Below, one piece after another: positions 44,301 through 50,931 of a stretch of 64,000 nucleotides of DNA (position 1 is its first letter; each line of letters begins with the position of its first letter). A program made the position numbers and the translations under genes. Source of the DNA: Paenibacillus silagei (GTDB lineage Bacteria; Bacillota; Bacilli; Paenibacillales; Paenibacillaceae). Under the pieces are notes generated by a model that ran no database searches, had not been told where the DNA came from, and was given only the letters and a program-made list of their open reading frames with translations. The DNA lies in NCBI RefSeq assembly GCF_017874735.1, contig NZ_JAGGLV010000012.1, positions 124,001-188,000 on the forward strand, in the 5' to 3' direction.

Positions 44301-46646
44301 GCAATCGAACTAACGTATAGCGGCTTACCGGGCGCACACCCCAACTACCGTGTGCAGGCGGAATTCGCCGACTACGACCCTGCGCTGGGGTTGTCGAGAG
44401 AGAGCAGCCTTGAAGGCTTCGAGGGCGCCGGATATGTGACCGGTTACGGCAGCAGCCAGGACGCCAATACCCGCTTTGTGGTAAGTGTGCTGCAAGACGG
44501 CATGTATGATCTGCAGATTCGCTATGCCGCATCGGGCGCAGGCAAAATGCAAATTCAACATGACCGCAAGCCGCTCGTGGATCTGCCTGTTACGGATACC
44601 GGCGGACAATGGCAGACCGCTACAGTACCAACCTTCTTACGCACAGGCATCAACCTGGTTGATGTACGTTCCAGCGCTGCGCTTAGTCTCGATTATATTA
44701 ACGCAGCTTTCGTCAGCCAGACTTCTGTATATTCCGTTGAGGCAGAGGCGGCAACGGTCGTAGGTACTCCGGCCGGCTCCGAGCTGCCGCTCATCCGTGA
44801 GGATGCCTTTGCCAAATACGCTTCCGGCGGCAAATATGTGAACGGCATTACCTCCTTCGACGGAGCAGAGCGGTATCTGGAGCTTAAGGACATCACGGTG
44901 TCCAAAGCAGGCACTTATAAACTGGTTGTTACCTACGCGAACGGTGAAAGTGCGGGGACCCATGCTTACAACAATGACGTTGTTGAACGCTATGCGCAAG
45001 TAAGCGTCAACGGCGGCGAGCCGCAGACAGTCTACTTCAAGAACACCATCTCATGGCAGCAGTTCGCCACACAGACCTTTGATGTTGAACTGAAAGCAGG
45101 CACCAACAGCATCCGTTTCTCCAACAATAATACGTATGACGGCGGCTCCAATCCTTATGGAGGAACCGGGGCGCAAGGCTTCACTCCTTACACAGCGGTT
45201 CCGCGCCAATACGCGCCTGCGTTCGACCGGTTCGATATTTATGCGCGGCATACGCTTGCGATTGACGACGGCGGCAACAACGGCGGCGGCGAAACTGGCG
45301 GCGGTAACAACGGCGGCGGTGATCCTGGCGGCGGTAACAACGGCGGCGGCGAAACTGGCGGCGGCAACAACGGCGGCGGTGATCCTGGCGGCGGCAACAA
45401 CGGCGGCGGTGATCCTGGCGGCGGTAACAACGGCGGCGGTGATCCTGGCGGCGGTAACAACGGCGGCGGTGATCCTGGCGGCGGTAACAACGGTGGTACT
45501 AACGCCGGTAGTGGCAACGGCGGTAACCCTACCGTTGGTTCGATCACCCCTGTTCAGCCGGAAGCACCAAGCGGCAGCGGTCATTTGACCGTCGAAGCAG
45601 AGGTGACAGGAACTACTGCTACAGCCACACTGGATGCGCAGAAAGTAAAAGCGGCAGAACAGATCACCGTCTCGTCTCCGCTCGGCACCTTCCACTTCCC
45701 TGTAAAAGCGGTTGATACCGCAGCTTGGGGACAGCAATTGGGAACCGGGGACTGGAAGCTTAAGGTCAGTATGACGGTCCTGCCGGAACAGCGGCAGCAA
45801 GAGATCCTTCAGGCTGTTCTGGCAGCCCAGGGCAAATTAATCAGCCCTGCCATTGAATACACGGTAACGGCTGAAGCCAACGGACGTACAGTGGAGATTC
45901 CAGGGTTCAAGGGCAGCTATTCCCGGGGCACCCTGCAGCTCGACAGTCCGGCAGACAGCCGGAATACGACCGTGGTCCGGATCGGGAAGGACGGAAGCTT
46001 CACCTTCGTCCCGGCGGTCTTCAACGGCACCGGTGTAACCTTCTACAGTCCGAACAACGGCACATTTGCGGTAATTTCAAGCAACAAGACATTCGCGGAT
46101 ATCAAGGGGCACTGGGCACAGGCATCCGTCGAAAAGCTGGCCTCCAAGTACATCCTCACCGGCTTAACGGACAGCAAATTCGCACCGAACGCTACCACAA
46201 CGCGCGCGGAATTCGCAGCGATGATGGTTCGTGCGCTGGGCTATTCCTCCTCCGGTTCGGCAGATGTTTCGTTTAAGGATACCCCCTCCGGCGCATGGTA
46301 CACCGGAAGTGTCGGAACAGCCGCTGAGCTGGGTCTGGTGCAGGGCGGAACGGACAATAATTTCCGGCCGAACGACATCATTACCCGCCAGGAGATGACC
46401 ATTATTCTGGTTAAGGCAATGGCCCTTGCAGGCTCGCCGCTCCCAGCTTCAGAGCTTCAGCCTGCAGCCTTCAAGGATGCAGACAAGATTGCGGGCTGGG
46501 CGCAGCAGGATGTGGCCAAGGCGGTTCAGGCAGGCCTGATCACCGGTACACCTGCCGGGCAATTCCAGCCGGGTCAATCCGCAACCCGTGCGGAAGCGGC
46601 AACAGTGATTCTTAGATTACTGGAGCAGGCGGGCTTCGTGAATTGA
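41397..46646 (+). CDS. SLH-anchored multimodular enzyme with LamG, clan GH-A-like and CBM domains
   Basis: 1,749 residues from a TTG (AGAGGTGAG 8 nt upstream). Order: signal peptide (1 to ~24, SSLASAS); acidic Ala/Pro linker; LamG/concanavalin-like domain (~100-355); TIM-barrel domain (~362-815) with acid/base candidate Glu499 (YIPFNEPEQN) and nucleophile candidate Glu624 (VDINEYAA), as in clan GH-A; three CBM6/35-like modules (~818-972, 980-1107, 1111-1285); a Gly/Asn/Asp repeat linker (~1291-1369); a beta domain (~1395-1560); three SLH repeats (~1563-1748) for cell-wall attachment. I cannot assign the catalytic domain to a GH family. It is surface-displayed and probably polysaccharide-degrading. 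Divergent from a YesM/YesN pair, which may regulate it. Confidence 0.88.
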   Translation: MRLYLKRSLISILAILTLLPSSLASASTSPAADPVPVEDSVWVTDSELVTNPVTAPDSDETPASPAEPDAAAVADAAALPEAAPVQETAPDQLQLKTAVEAAPLFQWSFRSGQVLDRTSVVNSVYPDAAAERAELKGVAAIVYDDQRGDVLSLPGGGNGTAWLKLPDQLYSRIKDELSISFWANIDSSANAYNRLLSSTIAEKGLSNAGVSGWQDSEFIIIAGDGTFSNRIYTGTNPSQIASYKGDIVWNRNPAKGKWQQVTVTMTSSGAYEVYLDGVPVGIKGLDQSKSSSGATMPSVLEHFFSRDYLNALKFNDFGRSLYTSDGDIKGKFDDLRIYNVQLNANQVSALYAETKHEENTSAKPAKISVDLADRSLGPVFHGSSGALYAISEPNVPDINTLIPIKPSHISQKPPNGIQHPTGDALRVSDYFFEAGGEAVNIVMQDYYQHWYYPSRTANEYIQEAVIPITTAVKAYKEQWAAANPGRDADARFIYIPFNEPEQNNTRYPQLLADNQTGKNSRAVFNSDWLAVTKKIKEIDPGAVISGVNLTQYGAKVFEDFIPYCVENDCLPDIISWHMLWDKAFNQAPLNVATFRTVEAGSVQRYKELYPDRTVPFPIKVDINEYAATSEIAVGGSLIHYIARYDELKMNSMLPYWNTANSYGSLLAGQNEPNGAWWLYKWYADMMGGDMAKIEVINARHENDAFGPGLYGLSSIQDNKKQVSIAFGGTQGDGQIVFNNVTGNGNSPSFLTEAEAVHITVWHAGYTGLTGFLVEPTQILDRDYPVKNGSVTLDVNLNDYTSAYYAVITPAVDHAPKETFYKRFEAENAQVRTNVTLTDHYPRKSTGRSASNGQYVQGIKAADSLVKWTDVTVPSDGSYRLDLIGGSGATSPLRNQSNTGDANQRINSEWFIKIDDQPATKVVLRADYNMQLLGGNTIFANLTQGTHSIGISKYNPDTGEAGQGESTLDAIELTYSGLPGAHPNYRVQAEFADYDPALGLSRESSLEGFEGAGYVTGYGSSQDANTRFVVSVLQDGMYDLQIRYAASGAGKMQIQHDRKPLVDLPVTDTGGQWQTATVPTFLRTGINLVDVRSSAALSLDYINAAFVSQTSVYSVEAEAATVVGTPAGSELPLIREDAFAKYASGGKYVNGITSFDGAERYLELKDITVSKAGTYKLVVTYANGESAGTHAYNNDVVERYAQVSVNGGEPQTVYFKNTISWQQFATQTFDVELKAGTNSIRFSNNNTYDGGSNPYGGTGAQGFTPYTAVPRQYAPAFDRFDIYARHTLAIDDGGNNGGGETGGGNNGGGDPGGGNNGGGETGGGNNGGGDPGGGNNGGGDPGGGNNGGGDPGGGNNGGGDPGGGNNGGTNAGSGNGGNPTVGSITPVQPEAPSGSGHLTVEAEVTGTTATATLDAQKVKAAEQITVSSPLGTFHFPVKAVDTAAWGQQLGTGDWKLKVSMTVLPEQRQQEILQAVLAAQGKLISPAIEYTVTAEANGRTVEIPGFKGSYSRGTLQLDSPADSRNTTVVRIGKDGSFTFVPAVFNGTGVTFYSPNNGTFAVISSNKTFADIKGHWAQASVEKLASKYILTGLTDSKFAPNATTTRAEFAAMMVRALGYSSSGSADVSFKDTPSGAWYTGSVGTAAELGLVQGGTDNNFRPNDIITRQEMTIILVKAMALAGSPLPASELQPAAFKDADKIAGWAQQDVAKAVQAGLITGTPAGQFQPGQSATRAEAATVILRLLEQAGFVN
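45270..45494 (+). repeat. Seven-unit 30-bp coding tandem repeat (Gly/Asn linker)
   Basis: Seven in-frame 30-bp units, starting every 30 bp from 45270, encode GGNNGGGETG or GGNNGGGDPG in the order ET, DP, ET, DP, DP, DP, DP, with a partial eighth. This is a flexible interdomain linker. High identity between units makes copy number prone to slippage. On the opposite strand it opens a Pro-rich frame that I regard as spurious. Confidence 0.95.
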
Positions 46647-46685
46647 AACCCTTAGACTCTTCCTTCAACCCTGCAAATAAATGAC

Positions 46686-46740
46686 ACAGCGGCAGCACGG
46701 GACTGTTATCAGTCTTGTTCTGCCGCTGTTGTTATTATAC
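46686..46740. terminator. Terminator hairpin after the SLH enzyme gene
   Basis: ACAGCGGCAG (46686-46695) pairs with CTGCCGCTGT (46720-46729), followed by TGTTATTAT. The loop of 24 nt is long. It starts 40 nt after the plus-strand stop and also lies beyond the stop of the converging aldo/keto reductase. Confidence 0.65.
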
Positions 46741-46761
46741 TTAAATTCCCGGTTCGTGCAG

Positions 46762-47790
46762 CTACATATGCCGTCTGCGCTGTTCCGGCTTCATCCACTC
46801 CGGAGTCCAGGTTTGCTCTTTGTCATCTACCCGTTTGCCTGGCGGAACAATAACATCAATCGCATCCAGCACATCTGTACTGAGCCTGGTCTCCGCACCG
46901 GAGATATAGGCACCCAATTGCTTTAAGGTCCGCGGTCCCCATATCGTAGAGGTGACGGCCGGATGGCTTTGTGTAAAAGCGGTGGCCATATCCGCCAGCG
47001 AAATCCCCGCTTCATTGGCCAACTGCTGCAATTGGGCAATGATCTTGAACTTGTGTTCATTTTCGGCAAGTTCCGGGTCAAGATTATCCATATATCCTTT
47101 TAATTCGGAAGCGCGTGTGCCGCTTTGTGCGGGCTGGCCCGGTTTATATTTCCCAGTCAGCAAGCCCCCGGATAAGGGACTATACACAAAAAGAGACAAA
47201 TTGTACTGCTTGGCGATTCCCGCAAGTTCAAATTCCATGCGCCGGTTAATCAATGAATAAGGTGTCTGTTCACTTACAAACCGCTGAATATGATAACGGT
47301 CACTAATCGTCTGTGCTTGTACAAGCTGTCCGCCGAGGTGATTGGAGGTGCCGATATGATGAATTTTCCCCTCCCTCACCAAATCGTTTAACGTGAGCAG
47401 AATTTCTTCATAGCCCATCCATTCCAGCGGAAGATGAAGCTGATAAATGTCTATATAGTCGGTTTGCAGACGTAACAGACTTTGCTCGACAGCCGTCCTG
47501 ATCCAGCGGCGTGACCCGCCGCTCTGATTAATTTTCTCAGGAGACTCCGCACCAAATTTAGAAGCCAGCAATACATTTCCCCGTCTGTGCTTAATAGCTT
47601 GGCCTATCACACGTTCTGATTCTCCCTGTCCGTAAATATTAGAGGTATCCACTAGATTAATCCCGTAATCCAAAGCCTTATCTATGATTAGCCGGCTCTC
47701 TGCTTCACTTGTCCTGGTTCCAAAACCAGACCCGCCAAGCGCAAAGCTGCTGACCTTAGTACCGGTCTTTCCAAGAAAACGATATTCCAT
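46762..47790 (-). CDS. Aldo/keto reductase
   Basis: 342 residues, single AKR TIM barrel. The catalytic tetrad is visible as Asp48, Tyr53 (DTSNIYGQGE), Lys78 (ASKFG) and His119 (YQLHLP). NADPH-dependent reduction of a carbonyl, or oxidation of a sugar, is the family activity; the substrate is not predictable. GGGAGG lies 6 nt before the ATG. A good sigma-A-like promoter lies upstream, and a TetR-family gene diverges from it, the usual layout for a stress- or ligand-induced reductase under local repression. It is unrelated to the glycan genes around it as far as I can see. Confidence 0.93.
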   Translation of the reverse strand: MEYRFLGKTGTKVSSFALGGSGFGTRTSEAESRLIIDKALDYGINLVDTSNIYGQGESERVIGQAIKHRRGNVLLASKFGAESPEKINQSGGSRRWIRTAVEQSLLRLQTDYIDIYQLHLPLEWMGYEEILLTLNDLVREGKIHHIGTSNHLGGQLVQAQTISDRYHIQRFVSEQTPYSLINRRMEFELAGIAKQYNLSLFVYSPLSGGLLTGKYKPGQPAQSGTRASELKGYMDNLDPELAENEHKFKIIAQLQQLANEAGISLADMATAFTQSHPAVTSTIWGPRTLKQLGAYISGAETRLSTDVLDAIDVIVPPGKRVDDKEQTWTPEWMKPEQRRRHM

Positions 47791-47832
47791 GTTAAACCTC
47801 CCAGTTAAGTTCCTGCCATGGCAAAGATAATG

Positions 47833-47842
47833 AACACGTGTT
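47833..47842. promoter_or_regulatory. Candidate TetR operator palindrome
   Basis: AACACGTGTT is a perfect 10-bp palindrome between the promoter and start of the aldo/keto reductase, roughly at +10 to +25 of its transcript. A half-site-like AGTGTTGATT recurs near 47935. Position fits a TetR-family repressor site; the assignment is inferred. Confidence 0.45.
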
Positions 47843-47861
47843 GATTCCAGCGCTAGGACCT

Positions 47862-47889
47862 ATTATAATCAGGCATACCAAGGAGATCA
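47862..47889 (-). promoter_or_regulatory. Sigma-A-type promoter of the aldo/keto reductase
   Basis: On the minus strand TTGATC (-35) is separated by 17 bp from a perfect TATAAT (-10, 47862-47867). It is 72 nt upstream of the ATG. Confidence 0.65.
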
Positions 47890-47978
47890 ATGAACATTAC
47901 AGGCAAAGTGTATATTAATAGATACAATGTCAATAGTGTTGATTAATTAATGGTTATCAGTAAAAAGGAGATCAGCCC

Positions 47979-48587
47979 ATGATTGAACAGAGTACAGACA
48001 TGAGAGTCGTCCGCAGCCGTACCCTAATGGAGAATGCCTTATTTTCTATTTTGGAGCAGGAAGGAATTAAAGGGCTGAAGGTCAAGAATCTTTGTGAAAA
48101 AGCAGGGATTAACCGGGGTACCTTCTATTTGCACTATAAAGATATTTTTCATCTGATTGAGGAAACATCATTTATTCAAGGGTTGCTAGAGGTATTTGAG
48201 CCCATCCATATGAAGGAGTTAATCGACTACCCTGATCCGGAAGGAGCCTACCCTCCTATCACAAAGGCCTTTGAATATATGCAGCAGCATGCCAGTTTTT
48301 TCAAGGCATTATTCCATCCGGATGCTCCGGCAGAGATCCAAGAACGCCTGCGGTATCTGACGGGTACACGCTTATATGATAATCTTATACAACATCAACC
48401 GGAGATGGACAACGCAAGCCGCCTATTTACTGAATATGCGATAGCTTATTTGGGTAACGCACAATTTGGGCTTATCCATCACTGGTTCATGAGCGACCGA
48501 GCCATGCCGCCCGAAGATATTGCCAGAATGTTAACCGTGTATATACGTAACACCCCCTGTCTTGATAACACTGTCCCACAAAAGTAA
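47979..48587 (+). CDS. TetR-family transcriptional regulator
   Basis: 202 residues. The N-terminal TetR HTH is clear (GIKGLKVKNLCEKAGINRGTFYLHYKD, about residues 29-56). The C-terminal ligand-binding half (~70-200) resembles the TetR_C group found in YxaF/DhaS-like regulators. AAGGAG is 9 nt before the ATG. Divergent from the aldo/keto reductase across a 188-bp region holding a palindrome, so it most likely represses that gene and itself. Ligand unknown. A strong hairpin follows 3 nt after the stop. Confidence 0.9.
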   Translation: MIEQSTDMRVVRSRTLMENALFSILEQEGIKGLKVKNLCEKAGINRGTFYLHYKDIFHLIEETSFIQGLLEVFEPIHMKELIDYPDPEGAYPPITKAFEYMQQHASFFKALFHPDAPAEIQERLRYLTGTRLYDNLIQHQPEMDNASRLFTEYAIAYLGNAQFGLIHHWFMSDRAMPPEDIARMLTVYIRNTPCLDNTVPQK

Positions 48588-48589
48588 AA

Positions 48590-48628
48590 CAGAGCAGCGA
48601 ATCTCCATCCATGGAGACCACTGCTCTG
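48590..48628. terminator. Terminator hairpin between converging genes
   Basis: CAGAGCAG (48590-48597) pairs with CTGCTCTG (48621-48628), with a second inner stem TCTCCAT/ATGGAGA. On the minus strand it is followed by TTTTACTTTT, so it mainly ends the GH27/zinc-ribbon transcript. Confidence 0.8.
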
Positions 48629-48642
48629 GCTTGTCAGTAACG

Positions 48643-48846
48643 TTAACGGAACAGCACGCATTTCCCCGATTCCCTGAAATACTTGATCAGCCGCTCAATC
48701 GGCTCGCGTCCGCATTTCAGCTGCTCGCCAAGACAGTCGATACACAGGAAATCCTGGGCATTGCGCGTGACCAGCTTCAGGTAAATCGCCACATCATCGG
48801 TCATCAGCGGAACACCGCATTGTCTGCACGTTCTGTTCATGCTCAT
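48643..48846 (-). CDS. Small zinc-ribbon-like protein
   Basis: 67 residues. Two CxxC knuckles, Cys7/Cys10 (CRQC) and Cys35/Cys38 (CIDC), fit a zinc ribbon; Cys45 and Cys63 are extra. No signal peptide and no known domain beyond the ribbon. GAGAAG stands a few nt upstream of the ATG. It lies 31 nt after the stop of the GH27 gene and is likely cotranscribed, ending at the hairpin at 48590-48628. Function unknown. The tight spacing, ribosome binding site and terminator support a real gene despite its size. Confidence 0.72.
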   Translation of the reverse strand: MSMNRTCRQCGVPLMTDDVAIYLKLVTRNAQDFLCIDCLGEQLKCGREPIERLIKYFRESGKCVLFR

Positions 48847-48877
48847 ACGCTTCTCTTCTTTCTTGTCTCTAGACCGA

Positions 48878-50044
48878 TCAGACCAATTTCGCCCGCACGA
48901 TCAGACAGTCACGGGCTGGAACCACCGGAGCAAACCGTTCTCTGAACACCCCAAGCTCCTTCTGCTCCCAGCAGTCATACAGGGACAGCGATTTGCCGGA
49001 GGCATATGGAAGCCCGAAATCCCAGAATTGCAGCGACATCTCTCTTTGACCATCACTCAGATTGAAGAATCCGATCGCGAGGTCACCGTCTGCTAATACT
49101 TTTACCAGCATGAACACTTCATTGGTATGGAACCACTGCGGCTCAGGCTTGATGCGGTAAGCTCCGCGGCCCTCGATATCCTGGTTGATGGCAATCAGAT
49201 CCGGGTTCAGTAGAATCTTCTTGGTCGCTTCATTCGCCTTGCGGATGTCACTGCCGATCATCAGCGGAGAGCCCAGCAGGCTCCACAGCGAGAAATGCGT
49301 CTTGTATTCTACATCCGTGCAGCCGCCGATCTGACTGCCGATGAAGTCACTGTTGCTGCCCCCGTACATGCCGACTACCAGCATATCCAGATCGTTATGG
49401 CAGTAGGCCCCGGTGTAGGCGGCTTTATCAAGCTGTGACAGCGCCAGCGTCTTGATCGATTCCCAGCTGTCCTGGATATCGCCGGTGGAACGGTACATAT
49501 GCGCGCCGGATTCACGAATCCACTGGTAGACGTTATCTTCACCCCAGTTACATGCGGAGAAAAGAATGTCTCTTCCGCAGTTCTTAAGTGCGAGACTCAT
49601 CCGCTTATACAGTAGCTCCCCCGACATATGTCTGGGTTTGAAGCAGTAGTCATACTTCAGGAAGTCTACACCCCATTCCGCCAGCGATGCGGCATCCTGG
49701 AATTCATGCTCGAAGCTGCCCGGATAACCTGCGCAGGTATGCGTTCCCACACAAGAGTACATCCCGAACTTCAGTCCCTTGGAGTGAATATAATCTGCAA
49801 CCGCCTTCATTCCGTTCGGGAATTTGTCCGGATCGGCCACCAGTCTGCCCTGCTCATCCCGCTCCTTCAAGCTCCAGCAGTCGTCAATCACAATGTATTC
49901 GTACCCTGCATCCTTGTAACCGTCCGCCACCAGCGTATCGGCCGCTTCCCGGATCAATTGCTCATTGATATCCCAAGTAAAAGTATTCCATGAATTCCAT
50001 CCCATCGGCGGCGTTAAGCCAAGCTGTTGCTGTTTGTCCATCAT
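48878..50044 (-). CDS. GH27 alpha-galactosidase or beta-L-arabinopyranosidase
   Basis: 388 residues with no signal peptide: cytoplasmic. GH27 barrel from the N-terminus (LTPPMGWNSWNTF), nucleophile Asp132 (VDFLKYDYC) and acid/base Asp192 (STGDIQDSWES), 60 residues apart as in human alpha-galactosidase A (170/231). A C-terminal beta-sandwich (~300-388) follows. The family includes alpha-galactosidases and beta-L-arabinopyranosidases; the sequence alone does not decide. The ATG at 50044 has AAAGGA about 10 nt upstream; an ATG one codon later is an alternative. Probably expressed with the small zinc-ribbon gene. It would remove side-chain galactose or arabinose from imported oligosaccharides. 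Confidence 0.93.
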   Translation of the reverse strand: MMDKQQQLGLTPPMGWNSWNTFTWDINEQLIREAADTLVADGYKDAGYEYIVIDDCWSLKERDEQGRLVADPDKFPNGMKAVADYIHSKGLKFGMYSCVGTHTCAGYPGSFEHEFQDAASLAEWGVDFLKYDYCFKPRHMSGELLYKRMSLALKNCGRDILFSACNWGEDNVYQWIRESGAHMYRSTGDIQDSWESIKTLALSQLDKAAYTGAYCHNDLDMLVVGMYGGSNSDFIGSQIGGCTDVEYKTHFSLWSLLGSPLMIGSDIRKANEATKKILLNPDLIAINQDIEGRGAYRIKPEPQWFHTNEVFMLVKVLADGDLAIGFFNLSDGQREMSLQFWDFGLPYASGKSLSLYDCWEQKELGVFRERFAPVVPARDCLIVRAKLV

Positions 50045-50539
50045 TCGTATTCATCCTTTCGAGTCCATCATTAAATAAATAGTTACCAGCTAGTAGTCAT
50101 CTGCATAAATACTGTATTCTTTATGTATTTAATCATACTGGAGCCTTGCATTCTATAGCTTGACGTTGCTTTCATATCGACAAATGTTGCTTTTGAGTGT
50201 GATGCTTATCTGCCTCCTTAGCCGCCATCAAAACTGCTTGATCCGTCTCCACTTCTGAACATAGGTGGAAAAGGGTATCTTAATTTTCCGTATTCTCAGG
50301 ATTAGGCGGGAGCAAGTGGATAAAGAGCATCTAATGGGTTTGATTTCGTCACTTTAGTGGAAATGCGCAAAATTAAGTGTTGTTTATCCAACCATTGCCG
50401 TAGGAGGAGCCTTTTGTTCACCAGTAAGTGTATAAATGGCAACTGTGTCCCTCCACACCTTTGCGCCTGAACCTCCAGCCTTCGCCACCCACACCTCTAC
50501 AGATCGACTACATTTCACCCACGCGCCTCCGCAGCGCCG
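50045..50539. other. Intergenic region upstream of the GH27 gene
   Basis: No gene seen. The 50045-50200 part is AT-rich and should contain the GH27 promoter, but I could not fix -35/-10 boxes. 50355-50394 holds a TAGTTGG-type inverted motif pair, and from about 50502 (GATCGACTACATTT) a decayed unit of tandem array 2 begins. Confidence 0.5.
50355..50394. repeat. Inverted pair of the TAGTTGG motif family
   Basis: TAGTGGAAATGCGCAAAATT (plus, from 50355) and, ending at 50394, a minus-strand copy reading TGGTTGGATAAACAACACTT. It matches the pairs at 5744-5790 and 21759-21941 in arrangement and sequence. Confidence 0.55.
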
Positions 50540-50820
50540 AATGTAATCGGTTTTTCGATTACCTTTCGCCCGCACGCCTCCGCAGCGCCGAATGTTATCG
50601 GTTTTTCGATTACATTGAGCCCACGTGCCTCCGCAGCGCCGAATGTTATCGGTTTTTCGATTACATTGAGCCCACGTGCCTCCGCAGCGCCGAATGTAAT
50701 CGGTTTTTCGATTACATTGAGCCCACGCGCCTCCGCAGCGCCGAATGTAATCGGTTTTTCGATTACATTGAGCCCACGCGCCTCCGCAGCGCCGAATGTA
50801 ATCGGTTTTTCGATTACATT
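50540..50820. repeat. Tandem array 2: six hairpin units, exact 51-bp period
   Basis: Units start at 50540, 50591, 50642, 50693, 50744 and 50795. Each has a 26-bp palindrome with arms AATGTAATCG and CGATTACATT around GTTTTT, then a 25-bp conserved stretch (GAGCCCACGCGCCTCCGCAG then CGCCG). Units 2 and 3 carry one arm mismatch (AATGTTATCG); unit 1 has a changed right arm end. Period, copy number, palindrome length and GC-rich partner match array 1 at 18269-18550, with compensating base changes in the arms. Since 51 is a multiple of 3, long 17-residue-repeat frames open on both strands; I consider them by-products. Confidence 0.96.
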
Positions 50821-50845
50821 GGGCAGTAGCACCTCCCGCACGCTC

Positions 50846-50917
50846 AAAAAAGCCCCCTTTCCCCCGCGCGGCAATCCGGTACTGTCCCGGACCGCCCTGC
50901 AGATGGAGAAGGGGGCT
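50846..50917 (-). terminator. Long-loop terminator of the GH5 gene
   Basis: On the minus strand AGCCCCCTT (50909-50917) pairs with AAGGGGGCT (50851-50859) across a ~49-nt GC-rich loop that can itself fold. TTTTTT follows. It lies 15 nt beyond the stop codon and just before tandem array 2. Confidence 0.7.
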
Positions 50918-50931
50918 CTTACCATAAACCT

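Noticed and set aside
45239..45547. Pro-rich minus-strand frame opposite the Gly/Asn linker
   Set aside because: It is the complement of the 30-bp coding repeat inside a clear plus-strand gene and has no start signal.
18269..50820. The two hairpin arrays as CRISPR arrays
   Set aside because: The stretches between palindromes are themselves conserved from unit to unit, so there are no variable spacers, and no cas gene is present in the window.
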